Assembly: GCA_958428235.1 (NCBI GenBank)
Contig: CAUAFG010000003.1
Coordinates: 62,001-126,000 of the forward strand
Length of the DNA: 64,000 nucleotides
Source of the DNA: Faeciplasma sp900553675
GTDB lineage: Bacteria > Bacillota > Clostridia > Oscillospirales > Ruminococcaceae
Direction: 5' to 3'
Shown here: piece after piece, positions 8,994 to 17,483 of the stretch
Layout of the letters: the number at the start of each line of letters is the position of its first letter
Position numbering within the stretch: position 1 is the first letter of the stretch
The notes under the pieces: model-generated
The model's input: the letters and a program-made list of their open reading frames with translations, nothing else
Databases searched by the model: none
What the model was told of the DNA's origin: nothing
Program-made: the position numbers and the translations under genes

Positions 8994-9884
8994 TTACTTG
9001 CTCTTGGGCTTAACATCCCAAGGCTTTATTTTTGCCGACTCCGCATACATCTCAACATAGCTTTTGTGCCGCGAGCGGCTTATCTTGCCAGATTCAACCG
9101 CTTCTATCACCGCACACCCGCTTTCCTTGGTGTGAGAGCAGTCGAAAAAGCGGCACTTGCCCAGATAGCCTTCAAATTCGGGAAAGCAGTCGGCAAGCTC
9201 GTCCTTCATGATGATATCATACTTCCTCGTCTCAAAGGTCGAGAAACCGGGAGTATCCGCTATGTAACCGCCGCAGTCGAGCCTGTAGATATCCACCCTG
9301 CGCGTGGTGTGCTTTCCTCTGCCAAGCTTTCGGCTGATTTCGTCCGTCTCCAAGCCAAGCTCAGGACAGATATTGTTGAGTAAAGATGACTTTCCCGAGC
9401 CGGAATTTCCTGTAACCGCAGAAAACTTGCCTTTCAGCGCAGCTTTCACATCTTCGCAGCCCCTGCCGCTTGAATTATCCACACAGAAGGTGGGGTATAT
9501 GCTCTTATAGATATCCGCATAGCCGTCGGCAGACTGCTTGTCCGTCTTTGTAAACACTATCACCGGAGATATCCCCTTAAACTCGCATACAGCTAAGAAT
9601 TTATCCAAAAGCGGGATATTCGGTGCAGGCTCGCAGGTGGATATCACAAAAACCATGCAGTCAAGATTTGCCAGCGGCGGACGGATTATTTCGTTCTTCC
9701 GCGGCAGTATCTCAGTTATCACCGCGGAGGAGCCTTCCTCCGAAATTACCGCCCTGTCGCCGCAGAGCGGGGTTATTTCCTTCGCGCGGAAAACTCCCCT
9801 TGCGGAGCATATTATTTCTCTGCCGTCGGCGGCGACCTTATAGCTGCCGCCGAGCGAGCTTATTATTGTTCCTTCAAAAACCAT
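8994..9884 (-). CDS. rsgA: ribosome small-subunit-dependent GTPase A
   Basis: The product is 296 aa, the usual length. It has an N-terminal OB-fold, then a circularly permuted GTPase with motif order G4 (FTKTDK), G1 (GNSGSGKSSLLNN) and G3 (DTPGFS). A C-terminal zinc site reads CRFFDCSHTKESGC. RsgA checks late maturation of the 30S subunit. It follows the PASTA kinase gene after 9 bases, as in other Firmicutes, where PrkC phosphorylates it. Confidence 0.96.
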   Translation of the reverse strand: MVFEGTIISSLGGSYKVAADGREIICSARGVFRAKEITPLCGDRAVISEEGSSAVITEILPRKNEIIRPPLANLDCMVFVISTCEPAPNIPLLDKFLAVCEFKGISPVIVFTKTDKQSADGYADIYKSIYPTFCVDNSSGRGCEDVKAALKGKFSAVTGNSGSGKSSLLNNICPELGLETDEISRKLGRGKHTTRRVDIYRLDCGGYIADTPGFSTFETRKYDIIMKDELADCFPEFEGYLGKCRFFDCSHTKESGCAVIEAVESGKISRSRHKSYVEMYAESAKIKPWDVKPKSK

Positions 9885-9893
9885 ACGCTTCTA

Positions 9894-12092
9894 TCAGTAC
9901 ATTGTATTCATATCAACTATCGTGAATACATACTGCGAATACTGTGAGCAATAGTAGGTTCCATCGTCAAAGTTTATGGTATACTGTGCAAGCTCCGACT
10001 TTAATCCAGTTCTGGGACTCTTCAGGCTTGCCGAAGCGGTAATCGTTCCGCTTTCGCCGTATACCTTTACTTCTATATACGATCCCCCATATAGCGAACC
10101 GCTGAATACAACCTTGTCGCTTACGGCTTCGGAGGTTTGTGTATCATAGAATGTCAGCGAATAAGAATTGGTTACGTTCGACGGGATATCTACCTTTACC
10201 GTTACATAATTTCTGCCGTCGTCGGGGTCGGTAACGGTATTGTCCGGAACTCCGGGGATTGTCTGATTGCCGTTTCCGTTCGGGTCGTCCGGCCACGTCG
10301 GGTCGTCAAGGTTGATATCTCCCCACGGATCGGCAAACGGATCTGAATACATTCCTGTTCCGTCCGAAACGTATATGGTAACGGTGGTGTTTCTTGTAAC
10401 TATGTCGCCCTCGGCGATATTCTGGGATATTACTGTATCCGCAGGCTCGCTTGATTCTGTATACTGGATTTTTGTGACAAGGAAAGCGTCGGTAAGCATT
10501 GCTTCCGCTTCGGTAACGCTGTAGCCAACTACATAAGGAACAACCGTATCCTCGGTTGAAGGACCTATGCTGACATAAACCTTAACCGTCGAGCCTTCCT
10601 CGATAGTAGAGTAAGCAACAGGGTCGGTTTTAACAACGTATCCCGCGGCGATATCGTCGCTCTCAACCTCTATTCTCAGGCACTTGAGATTTTCGCCGAT
10701 AAGAGCTGCGTTTGCTGAATTATAGTGGAAATTAACAACGTCAGGAACAGTAACCATTCTTGTTCCCTTTGAAACAACTACCTTTATAACGTCGCCGATT
10801 TTTACTATTCTTCCTTCCGCCTTTTCCTGCTCGATGATTATTCCTGCGGGATTTTCGGAATTGTACTCCTCGGTTGCGGCAAGCTGGATATCGGGATATT
10901 CCGCTCTGGCGTCGTAATAGTTGAGTCCGACAAGCTTTGGCATTGTGTAGTCGTTGGAGGAGGAAGCCGTGGTTTTGAAAGCCCCCAAAATAACCTTGGA
11001 CAGAAACAGCGTTGCAACGATTATAACCGTAACCGTCATCGCGGCAAGTATCGGAAGGATATAGTTGTGCCTTGGCTCGTCATCCTCGTCGTCCGCGTCA
11101 TCCTCATAGACAACATAGTCCTGCGCCGGTGGCTCCGGCTTTTTCTTAGCTGCCTTTTTGGGCTTGTCCGGCTGGGCTTTCTTATTTTTTGCGACCATAA
11201 GCAGCTTTGAGGAGCGTTCCGGCTTTTTAACAGGCTCCTCAGCATAGCCGAATACCACGCTCTGGTCGTTTTTAAACGCTTCGATATCCATTATCATCCC
11301 CGAAGCGGACTGATACCTCTTTGAAGGATCCTTTTCCATCGCACGCAGGATTATCTCCTCAAGACCGGGGTACATACTCGAGACAAACTGCGAGGGCTTA
11401 ACCGGCTCCTCGTTCATATGCTTCAGAGCTACGGACACCGGAGTGTCGCCGTCAAAAGGCTTTCTGCCGGTGAGCATCTCATACATCATAACGCCTACAG
11501 AGTAGATGTCGCTGCGCTCGTCGGTATGCTCCCCTCTTGCCTGCTCGGGGGAGACATAATGCACTGAACCCATCGTCTTTTCGGTGGGCATACCGGGGTT
11601 CTGGCGGGAAAATCTTGCTATTCCGAAATCCATCACCTTAATGGTGCCGTCCGAAAGGCGCATAACGTTCTGGGGCTTTATATCGCGGTGGACAATTCCC
11701 CTGTCATGGGCAAGCTGCAAAGCGCGGAGAATCTGAATGGTGTAGTGAACACACTCTCTCCACGGAACAAGACCTATCTGCTCGATATACTCCTTAAGGG
11801 TTATGCCGTCGATATACTCCATGACTATATATTCCAAAGCGTTTTCGTGTCCCACATCGAAAATCTTTACAATATTCGGGTGAGACAAAACCGCTATCGC
11901 CTTGCTTTCGTTTCTGAAGCACCTTACAAATTCCTCGTTCGAGCAAAACTCCGGCTTTAATATCTTAACGGCGACGGTTCTGCCCTCCATAATATCTCTG
12001 CCCTTATAAACGTCGGACATTCCGCCCACGCCTATGCGCTCGGTGATTTCATATCTTCCGTCCAATTTCATGCCTATCATATTGTCTTCCAT
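9894..12092 (-). CDS. prkC: PASTA-domain Ser/Thr protein kinase
   Basis: The kinase domain occupies about residues 12-270, with glycine loop GVGGMSDVYKG, catalytic HRDIKPQN, DFGIAR and the activation loop SVHYVSPEQ. A Lys/Glu-rich juxtamembrane segment and one membrane helix (about residue 345) follow, then three extracellular PASTA repeats. An extra Asp/Pro linker and a beta-rich C-terminal domain of about 130 residues is unusual. PASTA domains sense muropeptides and control growth and spore germination. The ATG at 12092 is preferred over a GTG nine bases upstream because AAGGAAGTG sits 7 bases before it. 732 aa. Confidence 0.95.
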   Translation of the reverse strand: MEDNMIGMKLDGRYEITERIGVGGMSDVYKGRDIMEGRTVAVKILKPEFCSNEEFVRCFRNESKAIAVLSHPNIVKIFDVGHENALEYIVMEYIDGITLKEYIEQIGLVPWRECVHYTIQILRALQLAHDRGIVHRDIKPQNVMRLSDGTIKVMDFGIARFSRQNPGMPTEKTMGSVHYVSPEQARGEHTDERSDIYSVGVMMYEMLTGRKPFDGDTPVSVALKHMNEEPVKPSQFVSSMYPGLEEIILRAMEKDPSKRYQSASGMIMDIEAFKNDQSVVFGYAEEPVKKPERSSKLLMVAKNKKAQPDKPKKAAKKKPEPPAQDYVVYEDDADDEDDEPRHNYILPILAAMTVTVIIVATLFLSKVILGAFKTTASSSNDYTMPKLVGLNYYDARAEYPDIQLAATEEYNSENPAGIIIEQEKAEGRIVKIGDVIKVVVSKGTRMVTVPDVVNFHYNSANAALIGENLKCLRIEVESDDIAAGYVVKTDPVAYSTIEEGSTVKVYVSIGPSTEDTVVPYVVGYSVTEAEAMLTDAFLVTKIQYTESSEPADTVISQNIAEGDIVTRNTTVTIYVSDGTGMYSDPFADPWGDINLDDPTWPDDPNGNGNQTIPGVPDNTVTDPDDGRNYVTVKVDIPSNVTNSYSLTFYDTQTSEAVSDKVVFSGSLYGGSYIEVKVYGESGTITASASLKSPRTGLKSELAQYTINFDDGTYYCSQYSQYVFTIVDMNTMY

Positions 12093-12113
12093 GCTTATCA
12101 CTTCCTTATAAAA

Positions 12114-12842
12114 CTACATCGCAGCCAGAACTACTGTTATATTGTCCTTGCCGCCAAGGGAATTTGCTCTTTCAACAAGCTCGGTTGCCGCCTGCTCCAG
12201 CGGCTGGTGGTAAACCGTTCCGAAAATAACCTCGTCGCTCACATAGTTTGTCAGACCGTCGGTGCAGATAAGTATATACTCTCCGGGATGAACATCCAGC
12301 TCGAAATAATCGGCTTCAACGGTTTCGTCCACTCCTACAGCGCGGGTTATAACGTTCTTCATTCTGTGAACCTTCATCTCCGATTCGTCTATAAGTCCCT
12401 TGGAGTGAAGATATTCAACCATGGTATGGTCGCTGGTTATCTGGGTTATACCCGATTCGTTCAGAATATACGCCCTCGAATCGCCCACGCTTGCAATACA
12501 GCAAAGACCGTTATGTATCACCGCGCATACGCAGGTGGTTCCCATACCCTCGTTTTCGGGGCTTGCCTTGCTTTTGTTGTAAACAAGAGTATTCGCCGCT
12601 GAAATAGAGGACAGCAGCAGTGACTTTATGCTTTTAGGCTCCATATCGCTTCGGAAGCTCAGCTGGATCCTTTCATAAACCGCGTTTGCGGAGATATCGC
12701 TTGCAAGCCCTCCGGAAGCCGCCCCTCCCATACCGTCACACACGACGGCAAAGGCACTGTCGTCTGATAGCATACTCAGGCGGAATCTGTCCTGATTTTC
12801 TTTTCTGAATTTTCCTATGTCTGTTTTACCTGTTACAAACAA
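12114..12842 (-). CDS. prpC: PP2C-type protein phosphatase
   Basis: This PPM phosphatase reverses PrkC phosphorylation and is encoded directly before it (21 bases). Metal-binding motifs are visible: RKENQDRF, CDGMGGAASG, SVGDSRAYIL, TDGLTNYV and GGKDNITVV. A TTG start at 12842 is chosen, because GGAGG lies 8 bases before it and the protein then begins FVTGKTDIG as in other PrpC proteins. An ATG 60 bases upstream lacks a ribosome site. 242 aa. Confidence 0.93.
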   Translation of the reverse strand: MFVTGKTDIGKFRKENQDRFRLSMLSDDSAFAVVCDGMGGAASGGLASDISANAVYERIQLSFRSDMEPKSIKSLLLSSISAANTLVYNKSKASPENEGMGTTCVCAVIHNGLCCIASVGDSRAYILNESGITQITSDHTMVEYLHSKGLIDESEMKVHRMKNVITRAVGVDETVEADYFELDVHPGEYILICTDGLTNYVSDEVIFGTVYHQPLEQAATELVERANSLGGKDNITVVLAAM

Positions 12843-12911
12843 GCCTATCGCCTCCGAAGCTGCAATATAAATTATACTAATCTGTCCGCTGTGCGCTGAC
12901 ATCTCAAAATG

Positions 12912-13934
12912 CTAAATCTCGTATTCCCGCCTGAGCTGACCGCAGGCGGCGTCTATATCCGAGCCAAGGGTTCTTCTTACAGTCGCATTAACTCCAAGAC
13001 CGGTTAAAAGCCTTGCAAATTTCTGCGCCGCTCCCCTGTCCGAGGTAAACGAGCGTTCCTTTATTTTGTTTACCGGTATAATGTTAACGTGCGACGGCAT
13101 CTTTTTAACAAGCTCTGCAAGCACCTCGGCATCTTCATACGAATCGTTTTCGCCGTTTATAAGGGCGTATTCAAAGGATATCCTGCGTCCTGTCCTGTCA
13201 AAATAATCGTAGCACGCCTTCATCAGCTCGTCTATATGATACCGGTTGTTCACCGGCATAAGCTCGCTCCGTTTTTTATCGTTGGTCGCGTGGAGCGAGA
13301 TGGATAACGTCAGATCCAGATCAAGTGCCGCCAGATCGTATATCCTGTCTACCAGACCGCAAGTGGAAAGCGAAACGTGTCGCAGGCTCATATTTGTTCC
13401 CTGCTCGCTTGAAAGTATTTTCAGAAACTTTACAACGTTGTCGAAATTGTCAAGCGGCTCGCCTATTCCCATTAAAACTATGCTCGATACCTTCCGCCCC
13501 GATATCCTTTCAGCCTCGTAAAGCTGCAAAAGAATTTCAGACGGCTCTAAGCTTCGCTTATATCCCGCGATGGTCGAAGCGCAGAAGCGGCATCCCATTT
13601 TGCACCCGACCTGAGTTGAAACACAGAGCGAATCGCCATGCTCGTAGCTCATAAGTACGGTTTCGATATGGTTGCCGTCCGAAAGCTCGAACAGAAACTT
13701 CTCGGTATCGTCGAGCTTGGATTTAAGAACCCTTACCGCCTTCAGCCTTCCGATATAATATTCTTCGGCAAGGCGCAAGCGCAGCTCGGACGAAAGGTTC
13801 GACATCTCGTCAAAGCTTGCAGCTCTTTTTTTATGAAGCCACTGGTATATCTGCAAGGCGCGGAATTTCTTTTCGCCCATGGCTAAGATATCCGCTTCAA
13901 GCTCGCTTTGCTCCAAAGAAAGTATATCCTTCAT
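12912..13934 (-). CDS. rlmN: 23S rRNA (A2503-C2) / tRNA (A37) methyltransferase
   Basis: The product is 340 aa, the family length. It is a radical-SAM enzyme with the 4Fe-4S motif CKMGCRFC (about residue 113). The second catalytic Cys is in SDIDAACGQLR near the C-terminus. It makes 2-methyladenosine in the peptidyl-transferase centre of 23S rRNA and in some tRNAs. It lies between rsmB and prpC in the conserved order. Confidence 0.95.
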   Translation of the reverse strand: MKDILSLEQSELEADILAMGEKKFRALQIYQWLHKKRAASFDEMSNLSSELRLRLAEEYYIGRLKAVRVLKSKLDDTEKFLFELSDGNHIETVLMSYEHGDSLCVSTQVGCKMGCRFCASTIAGYKRSLEPSEILLQLYEAERISGRKVSSIVLMGIGEPLDNFDNVVKFLKILSSEQGTNMSLRHVSLSTCGLVDRIYDLAALDLDLTLSISLHATNDKKRSELMPVNNRYHIDELMKACYDYFDRTGRRISFEYALINGENDSYEDAEVLAELVKKMPSHVNIIPVNKIKERSFTSDRGAAQKFARLLTGLGVNATVRRTLGSDIDAACGQLRREYEI

Positions 13935-13950
13935 AAATTACTACCCGTCT

Positions 13951-15255
13951 TTACTTTTTACGTCTGAATCTTGCTATAAAGAAGCCGTCTCCACCGGAGG
14001 TGTCCGGCGTTAGCGTTACCTTATAGCTTCCGAATTCTTCTATTATATATGGCTCAAAGTCCTTGTTTTCGGCTAAGAATCTTTCAGCCTGATTGTCGTT
14101 TTCGGCGCGATTTAAGGTGCAGGTTGAATATACAAGGGTTCCGCCAGGCTTAACGTATCCCGCCGAAGCGGCAAGAATATCATGCTGGACGCTTGGCAGC
14201 CCCTCAATCGCGGTTCTGTCGCAATACTTGATTTCGGGCTTCCGCCTTATAACTCCCAAACCGGAGCATGGAACATCGCACAAAACGCTTTCCGCCTGAG
14301 GTATATCCTCGCTTACAACCTTTGCATTATTTGTCTTTGCCTCGATAATGTCAAGACCCAGCCGCTTAGCTCCCTGCGCTATCAGCCTTACGCGGTTTGC
14401 GTGAAGGTCAAACGCCAGAACTCTGCCCTTGTTTTCCATAAGCTCGGCGATTGTGAGCGCCTTTCCACCCGGAGCCGAACACATATCTAAAACGGTGTCT
14501 CCCGGCTTTGCGTCGACGCACTTAGCGCATATCTGACATGAAGCGTCCTGAACGTGGAACATTCCCTTTTTATAGGCTGAAAGTCTCTCGCAGGAGCCGC
14601 AGCCCTCAAGCTCGGCGCAGCCTGCCAAATCATCACGCAGGGTTACCGACACGCCCTCGCCTTCAAGCTCGGATATTATTTCCTCAACCGCAAATTTTGC
14701 TGTATTCAGCCGAATAGACAGCGGCGGACGCCCCTGCGAAGAACGAAGCATAGATATTGCTGTTTCCTCGCCGTAATCGGTCATCCACATTTTAATCAGC
14801 CATTCGGGGCAGGAATACTCTATCGACAAATCTCTGTATTTAACACCGTAATGTGGCAGCTTTTTGCCGTCTCTGATAAAGCTTCTTAAAAGAGCGTTTA
14901 CAAATCCGGCGGTTGCGGGGTTTTTATTGTCCTTTGCCAAAAGCACGCTTTCGTTTACGGCGGCACTGTCGGGCACGCTGTCCATATACAAAAGCTGGTA
15001 TATTCCCATGCGAAGTATCGCCCGAACGCTTTCGGAAAGCTTATCAAGCGGTCGTGATGAGTGAGCCGCTATAACGGCGTCAAGGGTTATCTTTCTTTCT
15101 ATAACGCCGTAATACAGCGCGGTTATGAATCTTCTGTCAACATCCTTTAAAAGCGTGTATTTCGACAGGGTCTGATCTAAAGCTATATTTGAATAGCTTT
15201 GATTGCGCTCGGTTGAAGCAAGCAGCTTTAAGGTGATTTCTCTTGGTGTCTGCAT
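13951..15255 (-). CDS. rsmB: 16S rRNA (C967-C5) methyltransferase
   Basis: The product is 434 aa. An N-terminal NusB-like helical domain (about 1-140) precedes a SAM-binding methyltransferase domain with DMCSAPGGKALTIAE. The two catalytic Cys motifs of the m5C family are CDVPCSG and YSTCTLNRAEN. Its ATG overlaps the last base of the upstream yugP stop (TGATG), so the two are translationally coupled. Confidence 0.95.
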   Translation of the reverse strand: MQTPREITLKLLASTERNQSYSNIALDQTLSKYTLLKDVDRRFITALYYGVIERKITLDAVIAAHSSRPLDKLSESVRAILRMGIYQLLYMDSVPDSAAVNESVLLAKDNKNPATAGFVNALLRSFIRDGKKLPHYGVKYRDLSIEYSCPEWLIKMWMTDYGEETAISMLRSSQGRPPLSIRLNTAKFAVEEIISELEGEGVSVTLRDDLAGCAELEGCGSCERLSAYKKGMFHVQDASCQICAKCVDAKPGDTVLDMCSAPGGKALTIAELMENKGRVLAFDLHANRVRLIAQGAKRLGLDIIEAKTNNAKVVSEDIPQAESVLCDVPCSGLGVIRRKPEIKYCDRTAIEGLPSVQHDILAASAGYVKPGGTLVYSTCTLNRAENDNQAERFLAENKDFEPYIIEEFGSYKVTLTPDTSGGDGFFIARFRRKK

Positions 15256-15953
15256 CAGTCTCTCCGCCTTGTACCGCGATTTACTATCAGAAGAAGTCTG
15301 AAAATCGTTGAAATCGATGAAACCAGCGCCGCAACATAGGTCATAGCGGCAGCTGAAAGAACCTTTTTGGACATTTTAAGCTCGTCGTCCTCAAGCATAT
15401 TCTGCTCGCGAAGGGTTGTTAAAGCTCTTGAGCTTGCGTTGAACTCAACCGGCAGGGTGACAGCCTGAAATACTGCCATCAGCGAATAAAGCAGCACGCC
15501 TATCATCGCGATATTGTAGCTTGAAAATATCAAGCCTATCGCAAGAATGATAACGCCGAAGGACGAGCCGAAATTAGTCACCGGAACAAGCGCGGAGCGT
15601 ATCTTTATCGGGGTATACTGCTCGGCGTGCTGAACAGCGTGTCCGCACTCATGAGCCGCAACGCCTATCGCCGCAACTGAGGTTGAGGAATAAACGCTGT
15701 CCGAAAGCGAGACGGTATTTGTTTTTGGATTGTAGTTATCCGTAAGATTTCCGGCGATGTGGGCTATATTTACGTCATAAAGACCGTTATCGTCTAAAAT
15801 TTTTCTTGCAACCTCGGCAGCTGTCCAGCCGCGGCTGTTATTGACCTTCTGATATTTTGAATAAGTCGAATTTACCTTAAACTGCGCATACAAGCCGAAT
15901 AACAGTGCCGGTATAAGCAAAAGGTAGGTATAATCAAACCAATAATAAGGCAT
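15255..15953 (-). CDS. yugP: YugP-type zinc metallopeptidase
   Basis: The product is 232 aa, a membrane protein of the neutral zinc metallopeptidase family (DUF2265/Zn_peptidase_2). An N-terminal membrane helix is followed by the active site HECGHAVQHAE (about residue 102) and further hydrophobic helices. The substrate is unknown. It is inserted between fmt and rsmB, which are often direct neighbours in other Firmicutes. Confidence 0.88.
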   Translation of the reverse strand: MPYYWFDYTYLLLIPALLFGLYAQFKVNSTYSKYQKVNNSRGWTAAEVARKILDDNGLYDVNIAHIAGNLTDNYNPKTNTVSLSDSVYSSTSVAAIGVAAHECGHAVQHAEQYTPIKIRSALVPVTNFGSSFGVIILAIGLIFSSYNIAMIGVLLYSLMAVFQAVTLPVEFNASSRALTTLREQNMLEDDELKMSKKVLSAAAMTYVAALVSSISTIFRLLLIVNRGTRRRD

Positions 15954-15978
15954 ATATTAATCCTTTCAGAATAAAATA

Positions 15979-16902
15979 CTAATTTATAATTGTGTTTTTG
16001 CTTATGGGATGTCCCCTTAAATAGTCTGCGGCGGGCATTCTTTTCGAGCCTTCCGCCTGAACCTCCAGAAATCTCACCGCACCCGAGCCGCAGGCGACCG
16101 TAAAATCGGCGGGATTTATGACAGTTCCGGGCTGTCCGCTTGCTTTTAGCTTTTCGCACCTGTATATTTTTAGCTTTTTGCCGCCGACAATGCAGGTGGC
16201 GCAGGGCCAGTCTGAAAGCCCCTGAATTTTATTGTAGACCTCTTCGCAGGAAACGCTGAAATCTATCGGACACATTTCCTTTGACAGCATCGGAGCGTAA
16301 GTAGCCTCGGCTTCGTCCTGCTTTATCGGCGTGATTTCTCCGGCTTTAAGCCCCGCAAGGGTCTTTAATAGAAGCTCTGCGCCGACTGCGGAAAGTCGGT
16401 CGAAATACTCCGCGGCGGTTTCGAGATTTTCCACCTTTACCGCCTGTTTTAAAAGCATATCGCCGGTGTCCAATCCCTCTGCCATCAGCATTGTAGTTAT
16501 TCCGCCATATTCGTCGCCGTTGAGGACAGTCCACTGAATCGGAGCCGCTCCGCGATATTTTGGCAGAAGCGAACCGTGAACGTTCACGCAGCCTAATTTT
16601 GGAATCGAAAGCACCTCCGGCGGGAGTATCTTGCCATACGCCACAACCACGATAACATCAGGGTCAAGCTCTTTAATTATGGGGGTGTACACCTCCGTCT
16701 CCCTCTTTAAAGAGGCGGGCTGGTACACCTTTATATCATGCGCCAAAGCAAACTCTTTAACCGGAGAAAATGCAAGCTTATTTCCCCTGCCCTTGGGCTT
16801 ATCGGTCTGGGTGAAAACCGCCGCTATCTCCTCGCCGCTTTCATACAGTGCTTTCAGCGATGGAACGGCAAAATCCGGCGTTCCCATAAAAACTATTTTC
16901 AT
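15979..16902 (-). CDS. fmt: methionyl-tRNA formyltransferase
   Basis: The product is 307 aa. It has the formyltransferase N-terminus MKIVFMGTPDFAVPSL and the catalytic NVHGSLLPKYRGAAPIQW (Asn/His/Asp triad), then a C-terminal tRNA-binding OB domain. It formylates initiator Met-tRNA and follows def after 46 bases, the usual pairing with the enzyme that removes the formyl group. Confidence 0.96.
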   Translation of the reverse strand: MKIVFMGTPDFAVPSLKALYESGEEIAAVFTQTDKPKGRGNKLAFSPVKEFALAHDIKVYQPASLKRETEVYTPIIKELDPDVIVVVAYGKILPPEVLSIPKLGCVNVHGSLLPKYRGAAPIQWTVLNGDEYGGITTMLMAEGLDTGDMLLKQAVKVENLETAAEYFDRLSAVGAELLLKTLAGLKAGEITPIKQDEAEATYAPMLSKEMCPIDFSVSCEEVYNKIQGLSDWPCATCIVGGKKLKIYRCEKLKASGQPGTVINPADFTVACGSGAVRFLEVQAEGSKRMPAADYLRGHPISKNTIIN

Positions 16903-16948
16903 ATATTACCATGCCTTTCCGCAAGCACAAATCAGTTATCGATAAAAC

Positions 16949-17425
16949 TTAATCTCCGTCCTTCTCGTCCTCTTCGACATACGGAGCCTCGATATTGTCA
17001 GGAAGCGTAATGCCATCTAAATGGTTGAGCTCGTGGCATACGCATCTTGCAAAAAGGTCGCTAACCTCGCGCTCGTACTCGTTTCCGAACCTGTCCTGCG
17101 CCTTGAACTTAACCGTTTTTGGGCGGGTGACATAGCCATAAAGCTCGGGATATGAAAGACAGCCCTCGGTGCCATACTGAGTTTCCTCAGACTGCCATGT
17201 TATTTCGGGATTGATAAGCTCGATATATTCTTCGCCGACGTCGATTACCACTGCCCGCCTTATTATGCCCACCTGCGGGGCGGCAAGTCCTACTCCTTCC
17301 GCCTTGTACATGGTTTCCTTCATGTCATCTAAAAGCTGATGAAGTCTTGAATCGAACTTTTCTACCGGCTTGCATTTTTTTAAAAGCACCGGATCGCCGT
17401 CGGTTACTATTTTACGAAGTGCCAT
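16949..17425 (-). CDS. def: peptide deformylase
   Basis: The product is 158 aa. All three family motifs are present: GVGLAAPQVG, EGCLS and HELNHLDG, which supply the metal ligands Cys and two His and the catalytic Glu. It removes the N-formyl group from nascent proteins. It sits between priA and fmt. Confidence 0.96.
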   Translation of the reverse strand: MALRKIVTDGDPVLLKKCKPVEKFDSRLHQLLDDMKETMYKAEGVGLAAPQVGIIRRAVVIDVGEEYIELINPEITWQSEETQYGTEGCLSYPELYGYVTRPKTVKFKAQDRFGNEYEREVSDLFARCVCHELNHLDGITLPDNIEAPYVEEDEKDGD

Positions 17426-17483
17426 TGTTTTATTACGTCCTCTCTATTACTATATTAACATTGTCCTGTAATTATTATTATGT